A stretch of DNA of 64,000 bases from positions 302,501 through 366,500 of the forward strand of contig JAKVOA010000002.1 in NCBI GenBank assembly GCA_022483045.1, given 5' to 3'. The DNA comes from Oscillospiraceae bacterium (GTDB lineage Bacteria > Bacillota > Clostridia > Oscillospirales > Acutalibacteraceae). The position numbers and the translations under genes are program-made. The notes below the pieces were generated by a model. That model saw only the letters and a program-made list of their open reading frames with translations, did not search any database and was not told where the DNA came from. This document shows, one piece after another, positions 10,141-18,569 of this stretch (position 1 is its first letter; every line of letters begins with the position of its first letter).

Positions 10141-10310
10141 TTGCTTACATCCTCCATTTTTTTGTTTTATTTTTTGTTCTGCACACAGCAGGGTGATAAA
10201 AAGGAAGCCGTTAAAAACGGCATTGTTGCACGCGGTTTCAACAGCATTGGCAGTACGAAATTTCATATAAATTTATTGTACATTATAACACCCGCAAAAG
10301 CTGATTTCAA
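10141..10310 (-). promoter_or_regulatory. guaB promoter and leader
   Basis: On the minus strand TTGAAA (10305-10310) and TATAAT (10282-10287) are 17 bp apart. The transcript would have a leader of about 135 nt. Within it GCCGTT-TTT-AACGGC (about 10207-10221) forms a short hairpin followed by TTCCTTTTT, resembling a weak terminator or attenuator. I do not recognise a purine riboswitch fold in the remaining leader. Confidence 0.6.
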
Positions 10311-10415
10311 CACAGGCCGCGCCTTGTTTTGTGCTTTTTCGGGATTTTTTCAGTTTTTCGCTGAAAAACGGAAGAAATGCCGCCTTTTCTAGTGATTTCT
10401 CCATTTTACTTTCTT

Positions 10416-11153
10416 TCAGCATTGCACTAATGCGGAAAAGCTGCGAATCCCCTGTTTGCGCCCAGAAAGCAAAAATCCATTTTTGCGCCGTTCCCCCTGT
10501 ATCTGCAGCATATCGCCCAACACGGCTTCTGCCATGTAGCTGATATGCACCTGCTGCCAGGCACGGTACTCTTCCGGCAAAAAGTCCTCTACAATATCGC
10601 CGTAAATTGTGTTGGTCAGGTGGTGGTTCATATCCAGGTCGCTGTAGCGCACCGGGCGCTCACCCAAAAGCGGCAGGTCCTCATTCACGCGAATCTTTGG
10701 CACCTGCTTTTCCTGTGGAACGATATTATCCGGAAAAACATTGTATTTGAAAATTGCTTTCTGCGGGCGCAGCGGACGGTGGGTCTTGCTGTCGACACAG
10801 ACACTTGCCTGCATAATATCGGCGACCTTTTCCTCCCCGCTGTAAAACAGAAATTCGCGGTAAAGGTGAACCCCAACCGCACCCAGTGCATTGGTGACAA
10901 TGCGCAGCTGTTCGTTGCGCACCGGCATACGCTGCAGCCTGACCGAATTTTCTGTAATCAACAGGACAATGCCGTCTTGCAGCATTTTTTCATATCCAAG
11001 CCCAACCTGGTCCATGTGCTCTTCGCCGGTTTCCTGCTCCATACGCAGCAGCGCGGAAAGGCGCATTTTGCCGCTTGCACCAATCTGATGGCTTTCTACC
11101 CGTACGGTCCGCTCAAAGCCGGCCGACTGAGAAGCCCCAACCGTTTTCTGCAT
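10416..11153 (-). CDS. Acyl-ACP thioesterase
   Basis: A 245-residue protein of the Acyl-ACP_TE (FatA/FatB-like) family, releasing free fatty acids from acyl carrier protein in the cytoplasm. It has the double hot-dog layout: an N-terminal half with ESHQIGASGKMRLSALLRM and a C-terminal half with RYSDLDMNHHLTNTIYGDIVEDFLP, which matches the DxNxHxNNxxY catalytic region of plant and bacterial enzymes. AAAGGAGG precedes the ATG at 11153. It lies downstream of serS past a terminator, so it is likely transcribed on its own. The acyl chain specificity cannot be read from sequence. Confidence 0.9.
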   Translation of the reverse strand: MQKTVGASQSAGFERTVRVESHQIGASGKMRLSALLRMEQETGEEHMDQVGLGYEKMLQDGIVLLITENSVRLQRMPVRNEQLRIVTNALGAVGVHLYREFLFYSGEEKVADIMQASVCVDSKTHRPLRPQKAIFKYNVFPDNIVPQEKQVPKIRVNEDLPLLGERPVRYSDLDMNHHLTNTIYGDIVEDFLPEEYRAWQQVHISYMAEAVLGDMLQIQGERRKNGFLLSGRKQGIRSFSALVQC

Positions 11154-11178
11154 TTGTTCATCCTCCTTTTGACATTTT

Positions 11179-11230
11179 AAAACAGGGCTGTCACGCCGCG
11201 CCCTTCTTTGGCACAGACAAGACAGCCCTG
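11179..11230 (-). terminator. Terminator after serS
   Basis: CAGGGCTGTC (11183-11192) and GACAGCCCTG (11221-11230) form a perfect 10-bp stem around a 28-nt loop, followed by TTTT on the minus strand. It lies 44 bp after the serS stop. Confidence 0.75.
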
Positions 11231-11273
11231 AAACATTCTGCTTTACCGGTCTGTCAAAATTCGCCTGCTTCCT

Positions 11274-12563
11274 TTAGTCTTTATCAGGCCGAATGACATC
11301 AATCCCCATATACGGGCGCAGTACTTCCGGCACAGTTACACTGCCATCCGCATTCTGGTACTGCTCCACGATAGCGGGCATGACACGCGAAGTCGCCAGA
11401 CCAGAGGCATTCAGTGTATGCACAAAGTGCAGCTTGTGGTCAGCATCACGGTACTTGATGTTGCCGCGGCGTGCCTGATAGTCCCGTGCATTCGACGCAG
11501 AAGAAACTTCTTTATAAATGCCCATAGAGGGAATCCAGACCTCTATGTCATAGGTGCGCGCCATAGAGAAAGAGCAGTCCCCTGCAGCCAGGCGGCTGAC
11601 ACGGTAGTGCAGGCCCAATTCCTGTACCAAACGCTCTGCCTTGCCAACCAATTCCTGGAATGCGGCGTCGCTGTCCTGTGGTTTCGTGTACTGCACCATT
11701 TCTACTTTATTAAACTGATGGCCGCGAATCATACCGCGCTCTTCGCTGCGGTAAGAGCCTGCCTCCCGGCGGTAGCACGGGGTATAGGCAATGTACTTGC
11801 GCGGCAGGTCTTTTTCGGTCAGGATTTCATCGCGATGCAGGTTGACCAGCGCTGTCTCAGCGGTGGGCAGCAAAAATTTCTTTTCGCTGCTGGTTGGGTT
11901 CTGAATCCAGTACACTTCATCGCTGAATTTCGGGAACTGGCCCGCAACATAGCCGCACTCATAGCCGAGCATGTGCGGCGGCAGAATCAATTCATAGCCA
12001 TCGGAAAGATGTTCATTGATAAAGAAATTGAGGATTGCCCACTCCATGCGGGCACCCCAGCCGCGGTAAATCCAGGCACCGCTGCCCGCGATTTTTGCGC
12101 CGCGCTGATAGTCGATAAGGCCCAGGCTTTCGCACAGGTCTACATGGTTTTTCGGCTGAAAGTCAAAAACCGGCTTCTCTTTGAAGTAGTGATCGGGAAT
12201 ATTGTTTTCCTTGCCGCCGGCCTGTACATCCGGGTCAGGCAGGTTTGGCAGAGAAAGCATCAGCGTTTTCTGCTTGTCGTTAATCTCCTGCAGCTTTGCG
12301 TCCGCTTCCTTTACCTCGCCGGAAAGGGCTTTCATGCGGGCCAATACCTCAGAAACGTCGCCGCCGGCTTTTTTAATTTTTGGAATCTCTTTGCTGACAG
12401 CATTTTGCTCTGCCTTTTTGCTTTCGACTTTTCCGGTTGCTTCACGGCGCTCTTTGTCCACTGCAAGGATCTCGTCGACCACGCTGTCGAGGTCCATTTC
12501 CCGCTTTTTAATGGCCGCTTTGACAAAGTCCGGTTTTTCCCGAATGAGCTTAATGTCTATCAT
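11274..12563 (-). CDS. serS: Seryl-tRNA synthetase
   Basis: A 429-residue class II aminoacyl-tRNA synthetase charging tRNA-Ser and tRNA-Sec. The N-terminal long coiled-coil arm (about residues 25-100) binds the tRNA variable arm. Class II motif 2 is in CYRREAGSYRSEERGMIRGHQF and motif 3 in NASGLATSRVMPAIVEQYQ. AAAGGAG precedes the ATG at 12563. No T-box leader is visible: only 75 bp separate it from parB. Length is standard. Confidence 0.97.
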   Translation of the reverse strand: MIDIKLIREKPDFVKAAIKKREMDLDSVVDEILAVDKERREATGKVESKKAEQNAVSKEIPKIKKAGGDVSEVLARMKALSGEVKEADAKLQEINDKQKTLMLSLPNLPDPDVQAGGKENNIPDHYFKEKPVFDFQPKNHVDLCESLGLIDYQRGAKIAGSGAWIYRGWGARMEWAILNFFINEHLSDGYELILPPHMLGYECGYVAGQFPKFSDEVYWIQNPTSSEKKFLLPTAETALVNLHRDEILTEKDLPRKYIAYTPCYRREAGSYRSEERGMIRGHQFNKVEMVQYTKPQDSDAAFQELVGKAERLVQELGLHYRVSRLAAGDCSFSMARTYDIEVWIPSMGIYKEVSSASNARDYQARRGNIKYRDADHKLHFVHTLNASGLATSRVMPAIVEQYQNADGSVTVPEVLRPYMGIDVIRPDKD

Positions 12564-12638
12564 CGTTGATTTCTCCTTTGCAATACCTCTGCATATATAA
12601 TCTTAAAACAGTTTTTTTCAGTATGGACAGAAAATTCT

Positions 12639-13490
12639 TTATTCAAACTGCTTGAGCAGTTCTTTTAAGTCATCTTCCCCGCTAAACTCAATGTGCAGCA
12701 CGCCTTTTTTGCGGTTTCCGGTCACTTTTACGCGGCGGCCGAGCTGCTCATGCAGGGAAAGCGCCGCCTCATCATAATAGGGAATTTCACGGCGCAGGCT
12801 GCCCTCTTTCGGTTTCTCTGTTATTTGTCTTGCCAGTTTTTCCAGCTGCCGCACGGTCAAGCCGTCTTTGATACAGCGCAGCGCCATTGGCAGCTGCTGT
12901 TCTTCTGGAAAAGCGAGCAGTGTGCGCGCTTGGCCGGCAGTCAATTTATCCTGCTGCAGCAGCTCCTGCACCTCTTTAGGCAGGCGCACCAAACGCAGTG
13001 CATTTGCAATCGCCGGGCGGGATTTTCCCACGCTGTCGGCTACCTGCTCCTGCGTCATTTCATAGGCATCCATTAAGGCCTGATACCCCTGTGCTTCTTC
13101 CAGCGGATTAAGGTCTGCACGCTGCAGGTTTTCGATCAATGCCATTTCCATGACCTGCTGGTCGGAAAGTTCCCGCACCAAAACCGGCACCTGCTGCAGG
13201 CCCGCCATGCGTGCCGCGCGCCAGCGGCGTTCGCCGGCAACAATCTGGTAGCCACTTTCATCTCTCAGCGGCCGCACAAGCAGCGGCTGTAAAATGCCGT
13301 GCTTGGTGATGGACTCGGCCAGCTCGGCCATTTCTTCTTCGTCAAATTTGCGCCGCGGCTGGCTGCGGTTTGGTTCCAGGTCATTGATATTGACCACAAT
13401 AGAGGAGTCAGCGTCCTCAGTATCGTTTTCCGCAAAAATTGCATCCAACCCCCTGCCAAGGCCTCTTTGTTTTGAGGACAATCTTTTCAC
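12639..13490 (-). CDS. parB: Chromosome partitioning protein ParB (Spo0J)
   Basis: A 283-residue parS-binding CTPase that spreads on DNA as a sliding clamp and recruits SMC. The N-terminal CTP-binding domain includes NRSQPRRKF and GERRWRAAR, followed by ENLQRADLNPLEEAQGY. A helix-turn-helix (QEQVADSVGKSRPAIANALRL, about 135-160) reads parS, and a C-terminal dimerisation domain closes the protein. The start overlaps the end of parA by spacing of a single base, with a GAGGTG site inside parA. A perfect parS lies just upstream of the pair at 14335. Confidence 0.97.
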   Translation of the reverse strand: MKRLSSKQRGLGRGLDAIFAENDTEDADSSIVVNINDLEPNRSQPRRKFDEEEMAELAESITKHGILQPLLVRPLRDESGYQIVAGERRWRAARMAGLQQVPVLVRELSDQQVMEMALIENLQRADLNPLEEAQGYQALMDAYEMTQEQVADSVGKSRPAIANALRLVRLPKEVQELLQQDKLTAGQARTLLAFPEEQQLPMALRCIKDGLTVRQLEKLARQITEKPKEGSLRREIPYYDEAALSLHEQLGRRVKVTGNRKKGVLHIEFSGEDDLKELLKQFE

Positions 13491-13491
13491 C

Positions 13492-14259
13492 TCATCTTTC
13501 GTGTTTCTGAATCAGTTCTACAGCCAAATCGTTATAAGCCTTTGCGCCCTTGCAGCTGCCGTCAAAGTACTGAATCGGCTGGCCAAAGCTGGGCGCTTCA
13601 CTTAAGCGCACCGTGCGCGGAATGACCGTCTTAAATAGGGAATCCGCAAAATGCTTTTTTACTTCATCCACGACCTGCTGGGTCAGGTTCAGCCGGCCGT
13701 CGTACATGGTAAGCAGCACTCCCTCAATTTCGAGGCCGCGGTTAAACTGCCGCTTGACCCGGCGCACGCTGTTCATCAGCTGGCTTAATCCCTCCAGTGC
13801 ATAAAACTCGCACTGAATGGGAATTAAAACGCTGTCTGCCGCAATCAGCGCATTGGTGGTGATAAAGCCGAGAGATGGCGGGCAGTCTATCAGAATATAG
13901 TCATACTGGTCTTTCACCTGCACCAGTGCCCGCTTTAAAACGCTTTCGCGATGGGGTTTGTCTACCAGCTCAATCTCAGCGCCCGCCAAATCCAGTGAAC
14001 TGGGCAGCAAAAAAAGGTTGTTAAACTCCGTTTTGCATATAACCCGCTCTGCTTTTTCGTCACGAATTAAAACATCATATACAGAAAGCTTCAGCTTTCG
14101 TCGGTCTATACCAACACCGCTTGAGGAATTGCCCTGTGGATCGGTATCTACCAAAAGCGTCTTTTTCCCGGCTGCACCCAGCGCCGCCGCCAAATTGACC
14201 GCCGTGGTTGTCTTGCCCACGCCGCCTTTTTGGTTTGAAACAGCAATGACACGGCTCAT
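13492..14259 (-). CDS. parA: Chromosome partitioning ATPase ParA (Soj)
   Basis: A 255-residue MinD/ParA-family ATPase acting with ParB in origin segregation and, in Bacillus, in control of DnaA. The deviant Walker A motif KGGVGKTTTAVNLAAAL is at residues 11-25. Walker A' is in LLVDTDPQGN and Walker B in YILIDCPPSLG. The ATG at 14259 is preceded by AGGAGG. It is cotranscribed with parB. Confidence 0.97.
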   Translation of the reverse strand: MSRVIAVSNQKGGVGKTTTAVNLAAALGAAGKKTLLVDTDPQGNSSSGVGIDRRKLKLSVYDVLIRDEKAERVICKTEFNNLFLLPSSLDLAGAEIELVDKPHRESVLKRALVQVKDQYDYILIDCPPSLGFITTNALIAADSVLIPIQCEFYALEGLSQLMNSVRRVKRQFNRGLEIEGVLLTMYDGRLNLTQQVVDEVKKHFADSLFKTVIPRTVRLSEAPSFGQPIQYFDGSCKGAKAYNDLAVELIQKHER

Positions 14260-14334
14260 GCACAGGCTCCTCCTTCTCTTTTACAATATGTTTTATTATA
14301 CCACGGAAAAGGCCCTAAAGAAAGAGGAGAATGT

Positions 14335-14350
14335 TGTTTCACGTGAAACA
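14335..14350. promoter_or_regulatory. parS centromere site 1
   Basis: The 16-bp palindrome TGTTTCACGTGAAACA is a perfect match to the consensus ParB-binding parS site. It lies in the noc-parA spacer, 76 bp upstream of parA and about 9 kb from the presumed origin. Confidence 0.97.
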
Positions 14351-14460
14351 ATGCTTTGCTGTACAAAAAAAGGACCTGCTTTGCAGCAGACCCTTCTTTT
14401 GCAAATGATTGCGGAAAAATGATAAGAAAATAGGATTTCTTGTAATCGTAATTGATAGTG

Positions 14461-15261
14461 TCAAGCTGGCTTTTTGTCTTCTTCCCTTTTAGGAATGCGC
14501 ACGACCCACTCAAGGTATTCTTCTGTTTCGGTGTGGTAGCTTTCCGCTTCCACGCCTGTGCGCCGCAGAGTAGACACCGCATGCTGAATGGTGTTGCCAA
14601 AAATACGCACATCTTTGATAACCGGCATTTGCTTTTGGCGGTGTTTGGGCTCTTCTTTAAGCAGCTTGCTAACCAAAGCGTCAGTCTGCTGCACATTCAT
14701 GCTGTTTCGCAGAATCAACCCCAGCACCTTCTTCTGTTCATCCGGGTCTTGCAGGCGGAGCAGAGCACGTGCGTGGCGCTCGGTCAAGTTGTTTTCCAAA
14801 ATGCACTTGCGAACGCTTTCCGGCAGCTTTAGCAGCCGCAGTTTGTTTGCCACTGCGGATTGACTGCGCCCCAGTCGGGCAGCGCACTCTTCCTGCGTAA
14901 TTTCCCACTCTTCCATCAATCGACGAATCCCCTCAGCTTCTTCAAACATATTCAGGTCTGCGCGCTGCAGATTTTCGGTCAGCGCAAAGATTGCGCTTTC
15001 CCTGTCGCTGCAAGATGTAATAAGAACCGGCACTTCGCGCATGCCCAAACTTTTGCAGGCGCGCAGGCGGCGCTCGCCGGCAATCAGCTCATAGGTTCCG
15101 CCGGAGCGCCGGCGCACAACGATTGGCTGCAGAAGGCCATTGGAAGCAATGCTGTCTGCCAGTTCTTTTAAGTCCTGCGCTTCAAACGTTCGGCGCGGCT
15201 GAGAAGGATTTGGCCTGATACTATCAATCGCCAGTTTTACAATGTGCTGTTGTCCCAGCAT
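14461..15261 (-). CDS. noc: Nucleoid occlusion protein Noc (ParB family)
   Basis: A 266-residue ParB paralogue. It shares the CTP-binding GERRLRACKSLG and ENLQRADLNMFEEAEG segments and a helix-turn-helix (QEECAARLGRSQSAVANKLRLL). Its position next to rsmG, separate from parAB, and its divergent C-terminus match Noc, which binds its own sites, attaches to the membrane and blocks division over the nucleoid. The typical N-terminal amphipathic membrane-targeting helix is short or absent: the protein starts MLGQQHIVKLAID, almost directly at the ParB core. A second ParB with another role is the alternative. Confidence 0.85.
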   Translation of the reverse strand: MLGQQHIVKLAIDSIRPNPSQPRRTFEAQDLKELADSIASNGLLQPIVVRRRSGGTYELIAGERRLRACKSLGMREVPVLITSCSDRESAIFALTENLQRADLNMFEEAEGIRRLMEEWEITQEECAARLGRSQSAVANKLRLLKLPESVRKCILENNLTERHARALLRLQDPDEQKKVLGLILRNSMNVQQTDALVSKLLKEEPKHRQKQMPVIKDVRIFGNTIQHAVSTLRRTGVEAESYHTETEEYLEWVVRIPKREEDKKPA

Positions 15262-15285
15262 GTTTCCTCACCCCTCGCTTGTTCT

Positions 15286-15291
15286 ATCATA
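15286..15291 (-). promoter_or_regulatory. Candidate noc promoter (extended -10)
   Basis: On the minus strand TGCTATGAT supplies a TGN-extended -10 (TATGAT) 25 bp upstream of the noc start. No convincing -35 box lies 17 bp upstream. Confidence 0.45.
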
Positions 15292-15369
15292 GCACTATGG
15301 CTCTGTATGATTTTGTTGAAAAGTGATGGGTACAAAAGAATTTTTCACCGGCAAAGTGAAAAACAGCAG

Positions 15370-15404
15370 AAAAAAGCAGCCGCTTTCCACTAGAAAATCG
15401 GCTG
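15370..15404 (-). terminator. Terminator after rsmG
   Basis: CAGCCG and CGGCTG (15377-15404) pair around a 16-nt loop and are followed by CTTTTTT on the minus strand, 63 bp after the rsmG stop. Confidence 0.75.
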
Positions 15405-15466
15405 TTGAAAGTCTGGTGGGAAACTGCTGTAACGCACTTATTTACTGGATTTTTTATGTGGAAAAC

Positions 15467-16177
15467 TTACAGTGGCTGCTTCTTGATTTTCTGCATTAGG
15501 CGCGGATATTTGTTGGGGCAGGGCGAAACACGGCGAATCATAAGGAATACGCGTTTCTCGCCATTTGGCAGCAGATAGGTTTCGTTTCGCTGCACTTTGC
15601 CGCCGAGCGCCCGCAGCGCATGTGTGGCTGCGGCAAGTTCGCCCTCTCCGGCAGGGCCTTTCCATGCACAAAAGGAACCACCGACTTTGACAAAGGGCAG
15701 GCAGTATTCACACAGCACCGGAAGCGGCGCCACTGCTCGCGCAAAAGCAAAGTCAAACTGCCCACGCAGTTTTGCATTACGTCCCGCTTCTTCTGCGCGC
15801 CCATGCACAAAGTCAGCTTTCACCTGCAATGTTTCACAGATATCCTGTAGAGCGGTCAAGCGTTTTTGCAGACTGTCGAGCAGCGTCAGCTGCATCTGTG
15901 GCACGGCAAGCTTCAGCGGTATACTTGGAAATCCCGCACCGGTGCCAACATCAATGCAGTTCTTTTTCTGCAGCTGCATCCACTGCAGCGGCCAAAGAGA
16001 ATCCAAAAAATGTTTTTGCAGAAATTCCTGCGGCTGGGTAATCGCTGTCAGGTTCAGCTTTTGGTTCCACTCTAAAAGGGACTCCATATATTGCTGGAAC
16101 TGCCGGCTCTGTTCTTTTGAAAGGGAAATGCCGCACTGCGCCGCACCTTGCTGCAACTGTGCTTCGATAGATTCCAT
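15467..16177 (-). CDS. rsmG: 16S rRNA (guanine-527-N7)-methyltransferase
   Basis: A 236-residue SAM-dependent methyltransferase modifying G527 of 16S rRNA; loss gives low-level streptomycin resistance in other bacteria. The SAM-binding motif I is IDVGTGAGFPSIPLKL, and FARAVAPLPVLCEY is typical of GidB. The ATG at 16177 overlaps the TAA stop of mnmG (TAATG) and is preceded by AAAGGAG; an upstream TTG at 16201 is less likely. It is translationally coupled to mnmG. Confidence 0.95.
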   Translation of the reverse strand: MESIEAQLQQGAAQCGISLSKEQSRQFQQYMESLLEWNQKLNLTAITQPQEFLQKHFLDSLWPLQWMQLQKKNCIDVGTGAGFPSIPLKLAVPQMQLTLLDSLQKRLTALQDICETLQVKADFVHGRAEEAGRNAKLRGQFDFAFARAVAPLPVLCEYCLPFVKVGGSFCAWKGPAGEGELAAATHALRALGGKVQRNETYLLPNGEKRVFLMIRRVSPCPNKYPRLMQKIKKQPL

Positions 16178-18054
16178 TATGGTTTCTCCTTTGTCAGCCA
16201 AATCAACAGGACGCTGATATCCGCCGGACTCACACCGGAAATGCGGCTGGCCTGCCCGATATTTGCCGGCTGTACATGATTCAGCTTTTCCTGTGCCTCA
16301 CTGCGCAGGCCGGTGACCTCTGTGTAGTCAAATCCCTTGGGCAGCAGCTTTCCTTCCAGCCGGCGCATTTCGGCGATGTCTGCTTTCTGCCGGCGGATAT
16401 AGCCTTCATATTTCAACTCTATTTCAACATTTTCAAAAACTGCATCTGGGTAGGCGGGCCTGTCTTTGTCGATTGGCGCAAGCGCTGCATACGTAAGCTG
16501 TGGGCGCTTGAGCAGCTCTGACAGCCGCACACCAGACTGCACCGGCGTTGTTTCACGTGAAACAAGAATCTGATTGAGTGCTTCACTAGGCGGGAAAACT
16601 GTACTTTTGGCGCGCTGCATTTCAGTTTTTTTCTGTTCTTCTTTTTCTTGGAATCTCTTCCACCTATTATCTCCAATTAAACCAATTTTACGGCCAATCG
16701 GTGTCAAACGCTCGTCGGCATTGTCCTGCCGCAGCACCAGGCGGTATTCGCTGCGGCTGGTCATCATTCGGTAGGGGTCTGTAACCCCTTTAGTTACAAG
16801 GTCATCTACCAATGTGCCGATGTAAGAACTGGCGCGGTCTAAAATCATCGGCTCACGGCCCTGCACTTTAAGCGCCGCATTGATACCCGCAACAATGCCC
16901 TGGGCGGCAGCCTCTTCATAGCCAGAGCTGCCGTTAAACTGACCTGCGCCGTAAAGTCCCGGCTGGCTGTGGAACTCAAGCGTGGCATCCATCTGCAGCG
17001 GGTCAACACAGTCATACTCAATCGCATAGGCACAGCGCATAATCTGCACATGCTCAAGCCCTTTAATCGTATGATAAAACTGCAGCTGCACCTCTTCCGG
17101 CAGGCTGGAGCTCATTCCCTGCAGGTACATCTCTTCCGTATGCAGCCCACAGGGTTCAATAAACAGCTGGTGCCGCGGTTTGTCGCGGAAACGCATGATT
17201 TTGTCCTCTATACTGGGGCAGTAACGGGGCCCAATGCCGGAAATGCGGCCGCTGTAAAGCGGGCTGCGGCCGATGTTTTTCAGAATCACGTCTTTTGTAC
17301 GGTCATTTGTCCACGAAACATAGCACACGGATTTGTTTTTTCCGGGCGCCAAAGTATCGTAAGAAAACGGAATGACCGGCTCGTCGCCTTTTTGTACCTG
17401 TAAATCAGAAAAATCAATGCTGCTGCGCAGTACGCGCGCCGGGGTGCCTGTCTTAAAGCGGCGCAGCTTCAGGCCAAGCTTGCGCAGCGGCTCGCTGAGA
17501 AATCCGGCAGGGAACATGCCGTCCGGTCCGCTGTCGTAGCTGACCTCACCGACATAAATACGCCCACCCAAAAAAGTACCGGTCGCCAGCACAACCGCCT
17601 TGACAGTGTACACAGCGCCCATACGGGTCACGATTTCCCATTCATCACCGGCACGGCGAAGGTCTACAACCTCTGCCTGCTTGAGATACAGGTTTTCTTG
17701 CAGCTCCAGTACATGCTTCATCGTTTCGCTGTATCTGCGGCGGTCAATTTGGCAGCGCAGGGAATGCACAGCCGGCCCTTTGCCGAGGTTGAGCATACGG
17801 CTCTGTAAAAAGCAGGCGTCGGCTGTGCGGCCCATTTCCCCGCCAAGGGCATCAATCTCGCGCACCAGGTGCCCTTTTGCTGTGCCGCCAATGCTCGGGT
17901 TGCAGGGACAGTTGCCCACCGCATCTAGATTGATTGTAAAGACCAGTGTCGAGCAGCCCAGCCGCGCACTGGCAAGGCCGGCCTCAATGCCGGCGTGTCC
18001 GGCGCCGACCACCGCCACGTCGTATCTGCCAGCAGTATATTCGTGTTCCATCAT
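16177..18054 (-). CDS. mnmG: tRNA uridine-34 5-carboxymethylaminomethyl modification enzyme MnmG
   Basis: A 625-residue FAD enzyme that with MnmE installs the cmnm5 group at wobble U34. The FAD fold is GAGHAGIEAGLASARLG at residues 17-33. NCPCNPSIGGTAKGHLVREIDALGG and the PGLYGAGQFNGSSGYEEAAAQG segment are diagnostic. Length is normal. Two adjacent ATG codons (18054 and 18051) follow GGAGGAG; the second has the more usual spacing. The coding sequence contains a perfect parS at 16549-16564, encoding VSRET. It has its own promoter and is cotranscribed with rsmG. Confidence 0.97.
   Translation of the reverse strand: MMEHEYTAGRYDVAVVGAGHAGIEAGLASARLGCSTLVFTINLDAVGNCPCNPSIGGTAKGHLVREIDALGGEMGRTADACFLQSRMLNLGKGPAVHSLRCQIDRRRYSETMKHVLELQENLYLKQAEVVDLRRAGDEWEIVTRMGAVYTVKAVVLATGTFLGGRIYVGEVSYDSGPDGMFPAGFLSEPLRKLGLKLRRFKTGTPARVLRSSIDFSDLQVQKGDEPVIPFSYDTLAPGKNKSVCYVSWTNDRTKDVILKNIGRSPLYSGRISGIGPRYCPSIEDKIMRFRDKPRHQLFIEPCGLHTEEMYLQGMSSSLPEEVQLQFYHTIKGLEHVQIMRCAYAIEYDCVDPLQMDATLEFHSQPGLYGAGQFNGSSGYEEAAAQGIVAGINAALKVQGREPMILDRASSYIGTLVDDLVTKGVTDPYRMMTSRSEYRLVLRQDNADERLTPIGRKIGLIGDNRWKRFQEKEEQKKTEMQRAKSTVFPPSEALNQILVSRETTPVQSGVRLSELLKRPQLTYAALAPIDKDRPAYPDAVFENVEIELKYEGYIRRQKADIAEMRRLEGKLLPKGFDYTEVTGLRSEAQEKLNHVQPANIGQASRISGVSPADISVLLIWLTKEKP
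16549..16564. promoter_or_regulatory. parS centromere site 2 (inside mnmG)
   Basis: A second perfect TGTTTCACGTGAAACA lies within the mnmG coding frame, 2.2 kb from site 1. Intragenic parS sites near the origin are known in Bacillus; ParB loads there and spreads. Confidence 0.96.
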
Positions 18055-18118
18055 GTACTCCTCCGCTTTTGCAAGTACCGCATTTTTTGATATAAAGTAT
18101 CGAAAGATTGTGCTCTTT

Positions 18119-18148
18119 ATTGTAAGGCGTGCAGGCTTTGTTTGTCAA
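18119..18148 (-). promoter_or_regulatory. mnmG-rsmG promoter
   Basis: On the minus strand TTGACA (18143-18148) and TACAAT (18119-18124) are separated by 18 bp, about 60 bp upstream of mnmG. Confidence 0.8.
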
Positions 18149-18162
18149 ATTCTGTTTTCACC

Positions 18163-18196
18163 GCAAAAACGGCAGCGGAAAAAATTCCGCCGCCGT
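18163..18196 (-). terminator. Terminator after mnmE
   Basis: ACGGC-GCGGAA and TTCCGC-GCCGT pair with one mismatch and an A/T loop (18169-18196) and are followed by TTTTT on the minus strand. It ends the rpmH-to-mnmE transcription unit, though 370 bp after the mnmE stop. Confidence 0.75.
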
Positions 18197-18569
18197 AAAA
18201 ATGCTTTGATTGCTTCCCTGCTACCGAGACATGCCCACAGCAGGCATTGCAGTACTTTCAGTTTTTGGGTACTTTCTATCTGCCCGCTGTCCGTCTGGAA
18301 TTTTTAAACGCAAAATATGAAAAGCGCTTTTACAGGAATTGTACCAAACATCGCTGTACCCAAATGCCGCGGGGTCCTTCCGTATAGGCATATGCAGTAT
18401 TCCCGCTGCTGTGGTACGGGTACCGTCCAGGGGACTTTGCTGTGCAATGCGCTTCAAATTTTCAAGCCGCTTCTTCTTATAGCCCGCATGATTTGTACAA
18501 AGAACTGCAAAATCTGTTTTCCAACACCCGGAGAAAAAACGCAATTCAAAGCAATTCCAATGACAAGCC
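18197..18569. other. 373-bp spacer without a recognised gene
   Basis: Lies between the mnmE stop and its terminator. A 107-codon open frame on the minus strand (18221-18544) begins with TTG without a ribosome-binding site and matches nothing I know. It is more likely an untranslated 3' region or decayed coding DNA. No RNA family was recognised. Confidence 0.5.

Noticed and set aside
11418..12569. 383-codon plus-strand frame opposite serS
   Set aside because: Antisense shadow of serS, which has all class II motifs.
12564..12638. T-box leader for serS
   Set aside because: Only 75 bp separate parB and serS, too short for a T-box, and no specifier structure is visible.
18221..18544. 107-codon minus-strand frame between mnmE and mnmG
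   Set aside because: TTG start without a ribosome-binding site and no recognisable family; reported only as an unexplained spacer.
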